Positions 1 through 8,087 of a stretch of DNA of 25,448 nucleotides are shown here, one piece after another. How positions within the stretch are numbered: position 1 is the stretch's first letter; the number at the start of each line of letters is the position of its first letter. A program made the translations under genes and the position numbers. Source of the DNA: Candidatus Thorarchaeota archaeon. Lineage in GTDB: Archaea; Asgardarchaeota; Thorarchaeia; Thorarchaeales; Thorarchaeaceae. Location of the stretch: contig RDOF01000032.1 of the NCBI GenBank assembly GCA_011365025.1, forward strand, positions 1-25,448, read 5' to 3'. A model generated the notes under the pieces. That model was not told where the DNA came from. It made no database searches and saw only the letters and a program-made list of their open reading frames with translations.

Positions 1-2627
1 CTAATGTCCTCTCTGCTGTAGGTTTCTTTGACTTTCTTGATTGCCTCTTCAATGAACTTCTCACGTTGCTCTGCACCGGCCCCAGGACTGAAACCAGTCA
101 TGAAGACCTTCATGCTCTTGTGCCAATCGTCCATCTTCTCCGCTTTCTCGAGCCATTCCTCTCTCAGTGTCTTGACTTCGTTGAACGTATCAATTGCTTT
201 GTTGAGCATCTTGGCTTCATTGAGTTTTGCTTCGAGGTCTACGAGCTTCGACATTGGAAAAATTAGCTTGCTGAAATCTTGAGGATGCTTCTCATAGACT
301 CGCTCAATAGTCGAATAGTACTTGCTCTTTTCTTTCAGCTCTTCTATATGCTCCTCTTTGTCCTTATTGGCAATGCTCTTGATTACCTGCAGCATCTCTC
401 CTTGAATATTCGCCAATGTTAGGCAGACTTCTAGAGCCCCATGAACATGCTTGGTCTCTGCCTCTAGCTGAGCTGGTACTTGCTCCAAGAGTCCCTTTAG
501 CCTTCCAACAAAGTCTGACATACCCTGGTCTTCGAAGATGGAAACGGCGTCCTTGATCTGGACGTAAGCTTCATCGGCTCTGCTTCGAATTCTCTGATGG
601 ATGGATGCTGAGGTCGTCAAGTTCATCAGCTTGTCAAATTGGTCAGCTGCGTCCTCAAGCTCTTCCGGTGGGCTCTCTCTGAGCTTCACCAGCATCTTGA
701 GTTCTTTATCAACATCCACACCTATTGCCGCAGCCTGTCCAAATGAGTCCTCAAGGCTCTTGACCTCCTCGATGAGTGAGGCAATTACTTTCTCGCTTAT
801 TTTTCGCTCATAGAGCTCAATCATTTTCCTAGCCATTGCAGGTAGGCTGAATACGGTATCGGCAGCAACTCCAATGCTGTTTAGTTCACTTATTGCTTCC
901 TGCACTTCTTTGGGAATTTCAACACCTGCACCCATGAGTTTCGCCGCAGCAAGACGGATCTTAACACCAAGTCGGTACCTAAGATTCTCCAACGCCTCCT
1001 GCGCCTTAACAAGAATGGTTTCTTTGATAGTTCGCATTTCGGACCGGATTGCGCCAAATTCATCCATGCCCTTGATTCTAATTGTGCCTTCGTCAAGTTC
1101 GACAATTACTGGCATGAAGATTTCTGCATAGACCGGCTTAATCGTCTGCAAATCTTCAACGATAACGTTGAGTTCCTGCTCACAGGCATCCCGGAATGTG
1201 GAAACCCCTCCCTCAACTGCTGACTTTAGACTTACAAGCGATTGCAGAAGGTATACGATTCCCCCTTCCAGCTCCTCGACCTTTGGCGCTTTCTTGCTCA
1301 ACTGAGCATAATCTAGCACCTTGTCTGCAGAGGTTGCTAATTCGTTGAATCTGGATATGTACTCGCGAATGACATCAGTGACATGCTTTCGGTATTCCTC
1401 CTGCATTCCTTTTGCCTTGACGAATACTCGCACCATTTCATCAATCTCTGCCTTCTTCAGCTTCTTCTTGGTTTCTGCAAGCCACTCCCTAACGGAGAGA
1501 ACATCCTTTATTCCGGTGTCCTCTGGAGCCTCAGCCGCTTTTTCGATTTCATCTAGGATTTCTTCTACATGGTCCTTCAGACCAATTTTCACATGGTCCT
1601 CCCATTCAACCATTTTCTGGTATGCTGAAAGAAGGCTTGCTACATCATCGGATTCGACGCCAATTGAAGGGGCAGTCGGTATCACGTCAGCTGTGGTTGG
1701 AATCCCGCCTTCAACAATTTTGGATGTTACTTCATGTTTCATGTTGATGATTTTGTCACGGAGCAAATTGGCCATTTTCACTTTCGCTGTGTGGAGCTGA
1801 TTTTCAAGGCTTAGAAGTGAGGTAAGATTGGAGGTCTTGGACGCATCCCGTCCAATTATCCTAAGCTGCTGGGAGAAATCCATAGGCAACTCCAAACCTA
1901 AGCGAGCCGCAGTTTCAACAGAGGCCTGTAGGGACTCCACTTCTGCCATCATCCCCGAACCCAACATCTTGCCAACCTCATCCTTTCTCCCATCAAGATA
2001 CAATCGCTCGTTGGCTAGCTTCTCCATCATATTGAGCAAGTCACTAAGAGGCAGATGGGCTACGTCGTCATTTGATATTGTTGTGGCTACTTCGCTTCTG
2101 TCAATTGTGATGTGTCTCTCATAGGTTTCAACGGTTCTCTTTAGCTCATCCAGTGTAGTTTTGACATCTTTGGAATAATCTTGGTGAAGCGTTATGACAA
2201 GCTTGGAGTAGGCCTTTGCAAAGCCTAGCAGGGTTTCAAGATCCTTAGTGTCGCCAGTACCGGTTGATGGGAATGTCATTGATGCTAGCGCTTTTGCTTC
2301 CTGAGGCTTAACAGCTTGCAGCTTTGGAATTACTGCCGTTGTTTCACGTTGTTCCTTTCTCAGGATGTCTGAAAAGTCCCGAACAGCTCTCATGAAGTCC
2401 TCTTCCAAGGCGCTATCAACATTCTCCATTTCTGAGGTAAGTTTCCTCTTCTTTAGGAATCCTGCTGCTCGTGCATCAGACTCGATTTTCGAGTAGGATG
2501 CCAAGGAATCGTACAGACTTCGAACAATTCTGTTTGTTTGCTCCTCAAGTGCTGGGTTTAGGGAGACTAGCATTCCCTTCATTTCTGCGACTTTGTCGAC
2601 TTCGCGTCTCCATGCGTGACTATCCAA
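1..2627 (-). CDS. Giant alpha-helical/coiled-coil protein, 3' end outside window
   Basis: An open frame of 875 codons runs without a stop from a TTG at 2625-2627 to the left edge, so the C-terminus is missing. The TTG is chosen because GGAGGT (2635-2640) lies 7 bases upstream and a TATA element lies at the expected distance; the start shown by the first ATG would be later. The translation starts MDSHAWRREVDKVAEM and is almost entirely charged, heptad-like helix, rich in Leu, Glu, Lys, Ala and Asp, with few Gly/Pro breaks and very few Cys. No signal peptide, membrane helix or enzymatic motif is seen. This suggests a long cytoplasmic rod or helical-repeat scaffold. It is divergent from the beta-propeller/coiled-coil gene at 2864 across 236 bases, so the two may be co-expressed. 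I do not recognise the family; function unknown. Confidence 0.8.
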   Translation of the reverse strand, partial: MDSHAWRREVDKVAEMKGMLVSLNPALEEQTNRIVRSLYDSLASYSKIESDARAAGFLKKRKLTSEMENVDSALEEDFMRAVRDFSDILRKEQRETTAVIPKLQAVKPQEAKALASMTFPSTGTGDTKDLETLLGFAKAYSKLVITLHQDYSKDVKTTLDELKRTVETYERHITIDRSEVATTISNDDVAHLPLSDLLNMMEKLANERLYLDGRKDEVGKMLGSGMMAEVESLQASVETAARLGLELPMDFSQQLRIIGRDASKTSNLTSLLSLENQLHTAKVKMANLLRDKIINMKHEVTSKIVEGGIPTTADVIPTAPSIGVESDDVASLLSAYQKMVEWEDHVKIGLKDHVEEILDEIEKAAEAPEDTGIKDVLSVREWLAETKKKLKKAEIDEMVRVFVKAKGMQEEYRKHVTDVIREYISRFNELATSADKVLDYAQLSKKAPKVEELEGGIVYLLQSLVSLKSAVEGGVSTFRDACEQELNVIVEDLQTIKPVYAEIFMPVIVELDEGTIRIKGMDEFGAIRSEMRTIKETILVKAQEALENLRYRLGVKIRLAAAKLMGAGVEIPKEVQEAISELNSIGVAADTVFSLPAMARKMIELYERKISEKVIASLIEEVKSLEDSFGQAAAIGVDVDKELKMLVKLRESPPEELEDAADQFDKLMNLTTSASIHQRIRSRADEAYVQIKDAVSIFEDQGMSDFVGRLKGLLEQVPAQLEAETKHVHGALEVCLTLANIQGEMLQVIKSIANKDKEEHIEELKEKSKYYSTIERVYEKHPQDFSKLIFPMSKLVDLEAKLNEAKMLNKAIDTFNEVKTLREEWLEKAEKMDDWHKSMKVFMTGFSPGAGAEQREKFIEEAIKKVKETYSREDI

Positions 2628-2670
2628 AATGGCTACCTCCAACTGGCGGTCGATTCTTTCTCTTTTTCGA

Positions 2671-2680
2671 GCTATAAAAG
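2671..2680 (-). promoter_or_regulatory. TATA element for the giant helical protein gene
   Basis: On the minus strand this reads CTTTTATAGC, an archaeal TATA-like element. A transcript start about 26 bases downstream (near 2649) would place the GGAGGT at 2635-2640 in a short leader before the TTG at 2627. The element, Shine-Dalgarno and start are mutually consistent. Confidence 0.5.
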
Positions 2681-2780
2681 TGTGTGTTGTCTTGCTGCCC
2701 AATGCTCAACTTGCTTTTCAAAGATTCTCGAATGGACCTCAATCACTACGTTTCTTATGCCCTTTTCTGCGTTCCTACAG

Positions 2781-2790
2781 CCTATATATT
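2781..2790 (+). promoter_or_regulatory. Candidate TATA element for the beta-propeller gene
   Basis: CCTATATATT is the best TATA-like string upstream of the gene at 2864 and would give a leader of about 50 bases. A second weaker candidate, CACTTAAAG at 2815-2823, would give a leader of about 15-20 bases. The sequence does not decide between them. Confidence 0.35.
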
Positions 2791-2863
2791 ATGCCCAATG
2801 AACAGAACCAAAGCCACTTAAAGCGAAATTCAACCTAAAAACGGCAAGCGAAGTGACGAAATA

Positions 2864-4774
2864 ATGCCTAATTCATCGAGTGGTGGCGATGAAGTTCTGC
2901 CCATTGGCTGCGAGGTTGTTGCAGTCCTTGATGCTGACGCAGTTCATGTTGTCCATGATGAGAGCTTCTTGTACGCTGCTTGCAGAGACCTAAAGGTAAG
3001 GGTTTGGTCCAAGAAAGACTGGCAGCTAGTCGCAGAGCTAGGCGAAACCGCCTCCGAACCTCTTGCAGTTCATGTCGATGAGGAGCAAGTATTTGCAACC
3101 TGCGAACGTAGAGTGTATGTTTGGAAAAAAGAGAACTGGGGAATGGTGGGCTGGTTTGAACTGACGTACCCGGCTATTTCTTCTACACTTCATGGTGATT
3201 GCTTCTACGTTGGCGCAAAGGAAGGGCGTCTTGTTTCTATTAAGAAGGACACACATGAAACCTCAAGCTGGCAACTGCATAAATCCGATTTGACGACTCT
3301 CTGGTCTGATGATAGAATCATAGTAACCGCCACTAAGAAGGAAGAACCTAGAATATGGAATCATTCACCGAATTCTGCTCCAAGCGAGATTGCCAAGTTT
3401 GAGAAGAAAGTGAGAGCCACAGCAATAGTTGGCAACACTGATTATGTCTATCTGACGAATGGAAATGGGGAAATATCCGTTTTCGATAAGGACGAATGGA
3501 CGCAAGTTGGCAGATTTGAGCGAAGTACATCTGGTCCAGTTGTTGACCTATGGGCAAATGATGCATTCCTAGTATCCGTTACAGAAGCGGGCTCTTTAGA
3601 CATTTGGAATCTTATCGATGCTACACTGCAGGGTCAGATTGAAGTCGATCAGAACAAGATTGAGAGCTTGGATGTGGATGGCTATTCGGTGTATCTGGCA
3701 TCTGGAGAGGGTGTTGTTGTCGTTGGTCTTTCATTCGGAGAAGCTCCCTTTGACTTATCGGCAGAAGAACAAAGCAAAGTCGAACTGGGCTACACACGCA
3801 GTTCACCGTATGACGTCCTTGAATTGATTCTTCAGCTCCAAGCTACAGGAGATGAACATTTCAAGGCAGGATCTCATCAGGAATCAGTTGCGGCATATGA
3901 AAAGGCAATGCAGGGTCTCGTAGATAGCTCACAGGAACTAAGAGAGCTGCCAGAAGAGCGTCAGAAACTCACTGAGGACTTGAACCTACGGCTTGGTCGT
4001 GCATTGCTCAAGACCAAAATCCAAGAAGTGGATGAAATCACAACTAGAATCAGAGATTTGACAGAGAGTCTGGCTCCAGAAGGAAAATTCAAATCCGATG
4101 ACAACATGATTGACAAGCTTTGGGATGACGCCGAAAAGCTGATTCGTGAGAGCCGAATCCTATCTGATACCCAGGCTGGCAATATTCTGAGTTATCAGCT
4201 CAGCGATGCAGTTGATACTCTAGAATCAGAGGTCAAGGATGCCATGTCACAAGTGCATAAACAGCGTGAAAAGATAAACAAGGCTATAGCACTTACTCAC
4301 GGGATAATGAGTCAATGGAGATGGTTGGAGCGCCGAAACACCTCGCTCGAGGAACGGAAAGTGTTTCTGGAAGACGCCATGCAAAAGATAAAGACACATC
4401 TGGAAGGTGTTGATTCCGGAAGTCAGGTGGAACGTATTCTTCTAAAGGCTCTTAGTGAACACGAATCTCTGTATGCGAAAATAGTACGAATCATCGAGGC
4501 CGCCAAGACATCCAAGGATGATGACTTGCTGAGTCGAGAGGAAGCTGAGTTGGCAGTCAGGGGCCTCCTTAGAGTACTTCCAAAACGACTGGAGGCTTTG
4601 GAATCCATCTCAAATCCGGAAGAAAAACTGCAAGAATTGGAGCAGCTCATAAGTGCTCTGAATCAGGCCCTTGAGAGTTCAAAACGTTTCAAAATCAAGG
4701 AATCGCTAAAAGAGATAGAAGATGCTATTGAACTCCTCTCTTCAATTCAAGTTGTACCAGAAGAGGGTGCCTAG
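2864..4774 (+). CDS. Beta-propeller (WD40/PQQ-like) protein with TPR-like and coiled-coil C-terminus
   Basis: The 636-residue protein has two halves. Residues about 15-290 are a run of roughly 40-residue repeats in which strands such as FLYAACRDLKVRVW, VFATCERRVYVWKKENW and FLVSVTEAGSLDIWNL recur. This is the W-ending blade pattern of a WD40 or quinoprotein-like propeller of about seven blades. Residues about 315-350 look like one TPR-type helical pair (DEHFKAGSHQESVAAYEKAM), and about 350-636 are charged coiled coil. There is no signal peptide or membrane segment, so it is probably a cytoplasmic scaffold. The start has only a weak Shine-Dalgarno (AAGTGA). It is divergent from the giant helical gene and convergent with the TPR gene at 4813. 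A role as a partner of the giant helical protein is inference from arrangement and shared coiled-coil character only. Confidence 0.8.
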   Translation: MPNSSSGGDEVLPIGCEVVAVLDADAVHVVHDESFLYAACRDLKVRVWSKKDWQLVAELGETASEPLAVHVDEEQVFATCERRVYVWKKENWGMVGWFELTYPAISSTLHGDCFYVGAKEGRLVSIKKDTHETSSWQLHKSDLTTLWSDDRIIVTATKKEEPRIWNHSPNSAPSEIAKFEKKVRATAIVGNTDYVYLTNGNGEISVFDKDEWTQVGRFERSTSGPVVDLWANDAFLVSVTEAGSLDIWNLIDATLQGQIEVDQNKIESLDVDGYSVYLASGEGVVVVGLSFGEAPFDLSAEEQSKVELGYTRSSPYDVLELILQLQATGDEHFKAGSHQESVAAYEKAMQGLVDSSQELRELPEERQKLTEDLNLRLGRALLKTKIQEVDEITTRIRDLTESLAPEGKFKSDDNMIDKLWDDAEKLIRESRILSDTQAGNILSYQLSDAVDTLESEVKDAMSQVHKQREKINKAIALTHGIMSQWRWLERRNTSLEERKVFLEDAMQKIKTHLEGVDSGSQVERILLKALSEHESLYAKIVRIIEAAKTSKDDDLLSREEAELAVRGLLRVLPKRLEALESISNPEEKLQELEQLISALNQALESSKRFKIKESLKEIEDAIELLSSIQVVPEEGA

Positions 4775-4803
4775 TAGCAGACTTATTCTATTTGACTTCA
4801 GGT

Positions 4804-4824
4804 GCAGCATGATTACGATGCTGC
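4804..4824. terminator. Hairpin between convergent genes
   Basis: GCAGCAT (4804-4810) and ATGCTGC (4818-4824) form a perfect 7-bp stem with a 7-base loop. It sits between the convergent genes ending at 4774 and 4813, with the TAA of the minus-strand gene in the loop. It could mark both 3' ends; no strong T-run follows on either side. Confidence 0.35.
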
Positions 4825-5448
4825 CTCATCAGAAAGGTCAAAATCAAAGTCATCCACATCATCTAGACTCTCGCGAAGCTCCTCGACCCAGCCCTCTGAG
4901 AGATCCTCCAAGAGCGGGTCCATGGCAAAAGCCTGCTCAGCGTAGACTATTGCAGAGTCAAAATCATCCATGAAGAAGAGGCAAACTGCACAATTATACC
5001 AAACGACCGCAGAACTTGGCATGAAATGCTGGGACTTCTGAAAAGCATCTAGGGCATAATCCCATCTCTCCTCCGCCATGTAGGCAAACCCTAGAAGCTG
5101 CCAAAGGCGGCCATTGTACGGGTTGAGCTTGAGGCTGTTTTGTATTGCCTCGATTCCCTCCCTATTTTCATTTAGGAGCAGGTGAAGATAGCCTTTGTCG
5201 GCCCACATAGAACGAGAATGAGGGTTTATTCTTACAATGTCTTCAATAGCCCTCAAAGCCTGTTTTGGTCTCTTCAATTCAAGGTTGCAGATAAGCATCC
5301 CTTCGAGGATTTTTGTATTGTTTGGATCGATGACCAAAGCTTGTTGGAGGGTTGAGATGGCTTCGTCATAGTTGGAAGCGTCCATTAGACGTCTGGCTCG
5401 GGCTAATATTTTCCCAATGCCATCCTTACTGCCTAGTGGAGCTTCCAT
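4813..5448 (-). CDS. TPR-repeat protein
   Basis: The 211-residue soluble protein starts MEAPLGSKDGIGKILARARR. The ATG at 5448 is preferred over upstream codons because AGAGGTGA lies about 8 bases before it. Most of it is tandem 34-residue TPR helix pairs: ARRLMDASNYDEAISTLQQA..DPNN, ALRAIEDIVRINPHS, GYLHLLLNENREGIEAIQNS..NPYN, LGFAYMAEERWDYALDAFQKS and FFMDDFDSAIVYAEQAFAMDP. Each carries the usual small/large residues and the D/N-P-x turn. The C-terminal 25 residues are strongly acidic (DDVDDFDFDLSDE). TPRs bind peptides or assemble complexes; the partner is unknown. It is convergent with the beta-propeller gene and downstream of the surface-protein gene at 7526, with a hairpin between. Confidence 0.85.
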   Translation of the reverse strand: MEAPLGSKDGIGKILARARRLMDASNYDEAISTLQQALVIDPNNTKILEGMLICNLELKRPKQALRAIEDIVRINPHSRSMWADKGYLHLLLNENREGIEAIQNSLKLNPYNGRLWQLLGFAYMAEERWDYALDAFQKSQHFMPSSAVVWYNCAVCLFFMDDFDSAIVYAEQAFAMDPLLEDLSEGWVEELRESLDDVDDFDFDLSDEAAS

Positions 5449-5557
5449 ATTCCAGTCACCTCTAAAGCACATTCTATTGTGGTCCAACACTCATGCCTGA
5501 GATGCTTTGTGCATAGAAAAGGTTTGTTCTCGGGGTACTTTTCGAAAAGGGCTTAAA

Positions 5558-5578
5558 AGCCCCCGACTACCGGGGGCT
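5558..5578 (-). terminator. Strong GC hairpin plus T-run at the end of the surface-protein gene
   Basis: On the minus strand AGCCCCCG, a 5-base loop and CGGGGGCT form an 8-bp perfect stem overlapping the TAG stop of the upstream gene (5577-5579). It is followed by TTTT. This is a rho-independent-like end. The same T-run also lies in a second palindrome (GGGCTTAAAAGCCC, 5549-5562) and may double as a TATA element (CTTTTAAG) for the TPR gene. Confidence 0.55.
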
Positions 5579-7526
5579 AGGTCTGCCAACCCACCAATTC
5601 CAGTTTTTCAAGACTTCCTAGAAGAAGGCCTTCAGGCGTTACAAGAACTAGCGGCGCATTTGAGTCGACTATGAGTTGTCCATCTACCCACCCTGCTACT
5701 ATGATGCTGTAGTTCAGTGTTACCTGCCAGCAAGTGAAGGTTTCATTGGCCCCAGATTCACCATAGATGGTAACATTGTAATTGGTGGCAAGAAGGGTAG
5801 TATTGAAGACATAGTGTGTTGTATCTGCACCATCCATGGCTGCAACAAGTACATACAACGCTACTCCCCAATATTCGTGTCCACCCGCTGTGATTACTTG
5901 TCTGTGATGGGCACACGAGGCAAGAGAGTAGTAGATGTCATGTGTCATATTCCAGTGTTCAACGCCATCTAGTTCTACTATCCAAGGTTCCACTTCATCG
6001 ATTACCGTGAGGTTTACTGCCATCTTTGCCCAGAAATGTCCGTCTGAAAAGTAGGAGTCATTGAGAGTTGCAATTCTGAAGGGTTTCTCATCCTCATACA
6101 GTGGCTGGCCATTTCTCTCATAGGCTAGGATCACGTCGAATTGCGCATTACCAACCAGCGCTCCTGTTGTGGTATTGTAGGCAGGTAGAATACCTTCCAC
6201 CTGTGTCTTGTTAAAATACGTAGTGTATTCGTCAGAAGACACAATTTCCAGGGTGTAGTTGGCCGGAAGTTCTCCAAGCAATTCCAACACATCAAGTAGT
6301 CTAACCCCAGTGTAGGTATCTGGACCCACAAGTGTACCAGACGATCTCTTGTATCCCCCATCACCAGTAATCGAATCCATGGCCAGAATCTCTCCCATGG
6401 ATAGCCCAATCTCTTTTGCACCCATCTTCAGAAACAGAACGGGGGGAGACGGAATTACCAGCGTGACATTTGCTACATGCTTTGCCCAGAGGGATGAATT
6501 GGAAAGATAGCCTTCGTCATTAACAAACGCAATCCGAAGCGGGCCATCGTCCAGTAGAGGTTCCCCATCCCTTTCATATGCCACAATCATTGTGGCGGCA
6601 ATCGTTCCCACAGAATCCCCTGTTGTTGAATCAAAGCCGGTAATTGTTCCCTCAACGAGCGTATGATTATACACAACTGCGTATCCATCAGTGGCAACAA
6701 CCGAAACGTTGTATTCCTCAGGCAAGCTGGCCAATGCGGTTAGAAGGCTATGAAGAGAGAATCCCGTGAAATTAAATGGTCCATCGAGAGTGCCAAACCG
6801 GTTCTTTGTTCCTCCTTCACCTGTAACCGTCGGAAGGTCTAGCATCTCAGTCCAAGTGAAGCTAGTAGTTCCAGCATTGGTGATTACTTCAAAGACTATG
6901 GGCTCCACAGGCTCTATGGGCTCCACAGGTCTGTCTGCGACCTGAATCGTCGCAACATTTCTCACACATTTTGGACCTGCAGCTCCAGAGAAGAAGTCCG
7001 CATCAATTGTGGCTTCTGCATCGCTATTATTGAAATAGCCATCCTCCGGCATGAAAATCAAACGGAAACCATCTTCCCAAGCTGGCACTTCGGTTGAGTT
7101 GTATGCGTAAGCGATTATCATGTACCCCTGCAGTATGTATTCTTCTGGTGTAGGAAACACATTCTCGTAGGTGAATATTTGAGAGTAACCATCGGTTGCA
7201 TTGATGATTACAACTTGGTCTTCCTCAATTCCACCTACCAATTCAATGAATGTTGAAACATTCACTCCGACGTAATGTCCGTAGCCCACTTGATTATCAT
7301 AGGAGTTTTGGAAGGAAGTATCCCCTTCTATGGGTTCCATCGTTTTCATTTCATTCAAGGTAACGTTCATCGATGAGCCACTGTACCCTATGACCTGAAG
7401 CGAAGGACTGTCATCAACTTGTGGTTGCATTATTACTAGCGCTATGATCATTCCTCCGGCCACAAGAAGAATGACCAGAAGGAACGCTCTAAGCTGATTT
7501 GAACTACGAGGTGCCACTAAAGACAT
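5577..7526 (-). CDS. Membrane-anchored surface protein with four sulfite-oxidase-fold-like (molybdopterin-binding-like) domains
   Basis: This 649-residue protein has an N-terminal hydrophobic helix (about 13-32), consistent with a signal anchor, followed by an outward-facing region with many N-x-S/T sequons. Four related domains of about 135-155 residues lie at roughly 38-198, 213-363, 364-512 and 513-649. The first three repeat the order: MNVTLNEMKTMEPIEGD or TSFTWTEMLDLPTVTGEGG, then YxGV.../FTGFSLHSLL, then a VxxxDGYxxxxN/T strand, an AY(E)RxGxPL strand and an LRIAFVNDEGY strand. That order is typical of the oxidoreductase molybdopterin-binding fold. An acidic Pro-rich linker (PVEPIEPVEPI) follows domain 1. 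The fourth domain is diverged. No clear cofactor cysteine is conserved between repeats, so cofactor binding is doubtful and a binding/adhesion role is equally possible. The ATG at 7526 has GGAG about 10 bases upstream. Confidence 0.75.
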   Translation of the reverse strand: MSLVAPRSSNQLRAFLLVILLVAGGMIIALVIMQPQVDDSPSLQVIGYSGSSMNVTLNEMKTMEPIEGDTSFQNSYDNQVGYGHYVGVNVSTFIELVGGIEEDQVVIINATDGYSQIFTYENVFPTPEEYILQGYMIIAYAYNSTEVPAWEDGFRLIFMPEDGYFNNSDAEATIDADFFSGAAGPKCVRNVATIQVADRPVEPIEPVEPIVFEVITNAGTTSFTWTEMLDLPTVTGEGGTKNRFGTLDGPFNFTGFSLHSLLTALASLPEEYNVSVVATDGYAVVYNHTLVEGTITGFDSTTGDSVGTIAATMIVAYERDGEPLLDDGPLRIAFVNDEGYLSNSSLWAKHVANVTLVIPSPPVLFLKMGAKEIGLSMGEILAMDSITGDGGYKRSSGTLVGPDTYTGVRLLDVLELLGELPANYTLEIVSSDEYTTYFNKTQVEGILPAYNTTTGALVGNAQFDVILAYERNGQPLYEDEKPFRIATLNDSYFSDGHFWAKMAVNLTVIDEVEPWIVELDGVEHWNMTHDIYYSLASCAHHRQVITAGGHEYWGVALYVLVAAMDGADTTHYVFNTTLLATNYNVTIYGESGANETFTCWQVTLNYSIIVAGWVDGQLIVDSNAPLVLVTPEGLLLGSLEKLELVGWQT

Positions 7527-7566
7527 TGGACAAACGCTCCGTTATGTTCAGTCAAACATGACGGGC

Positions 7567-7578
7567 CTAAATAAATAC
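7567..7578 (-). promoter_or_regulatory. TATA element for the surface-protein gene
   Basis: The minus-strand string GGTATTTATTTAG lies about 45 bases before the ATG at 7526. A transcript start near 7547 would include the GGAG Shine-Dalgarno. The stretch 7527-7685 also has to hold the promoter of the divergent small gene at 7686, for which no convincing TATA was found. Confidence 0.4.
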
Positions 7579-7685
7579 CTTCGGGATAGGGGTCATCTTA
7601 TGGCATCGATTCTTATGCCGAATTTCCAAGTAAGTAGAAAAGCCGATATGTGAGTGTGCTCCTTCTTGAAGGGAGGTATTCGCAT

Positions 7686-7946
7686 ATGCCAAGCTATAGC
7701 GGAAGTGGAAAAACCCTTGAAGATCCCATTGTGATATCAGATGTGGAGAGTCATTTTGAAGCCATTGCAGCCGAGTATGAGTTCCTGGACCAGAAGTATG
7801 GAAGGAGAGGTGTAGATTGGCGGCTTGTGCGTCAATCCCTTCTTGGTCAAGATGGAAAACAGATTGACCAAATGGAAATTGAGGTAACTGGGCACGGTGA
7901 ATTAACGTACTACTTTGATATTACTGAGTATTTTGGCAAGTTTTGA
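7686..7946 (+). CDS. Small conserved-looking protein of unknown function
   Basis: This is an 86-residue protein beginning MPSYSGSGKTLEDPIVIS. The ATG at 7686 is chosen over an upstream GTG at 7650 because GGGAGGT (7671-7677) sits 8 bases before it. The sequence has a short beta segment, a helix (FEAIAAEYEFLDQKYG), a DWxLxxQSL motif and a C-terminal hairpin ending YYFDITEYFGKF. The overall pattern, (S)GSGxxxEDPI...EYxxLxxxFGxRGxDW...YFDITxFFGK, resembles small bacterial hypothetical proteins I have seen, but I cannot name a family. It has no diglycine tail and no obvious beta-grasp order, so I do not call it a ubiquitin-like protein. The frame continues for 31 codons after the TGA (see findings). 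Confidence 0.65.
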   Translation: MPSYSGSGKTLEDPIVISDVESHFEAIAAEYEFLDQKYGRRGVDWRLVRQSLLGQDGKQIDQMEIEVTGHGELTYYFDITEYFGKF

Positions 7947-8087
7947 ATCAGACGAATATGGTTAGAATGGGCAAGAGATTTCTGGGGCTATGAAGACCCC
8001 AATATCATCACTGCCAATGAGAATATGAGCCACTATCCATAGCAATAACGACTATGGTGGATTAATACAATCAAAGGGGGTATCGAC

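Noticed and set aside
7602..7619. GGCAT...ATGCC inverted repeat in the divergent gap
   Set aside because: Only a 5-bp stem with an 8-base loop; too weak to call an operator.
7686..7946. Small 86-residue protein as the missing ubiquitin-like modifier
   Set aside because: It ends YFDITEYFGKF without a Gly tail, has no clear beta-grasp order and is not in the operon; a JAMM cut exposing a Gly is not evident.
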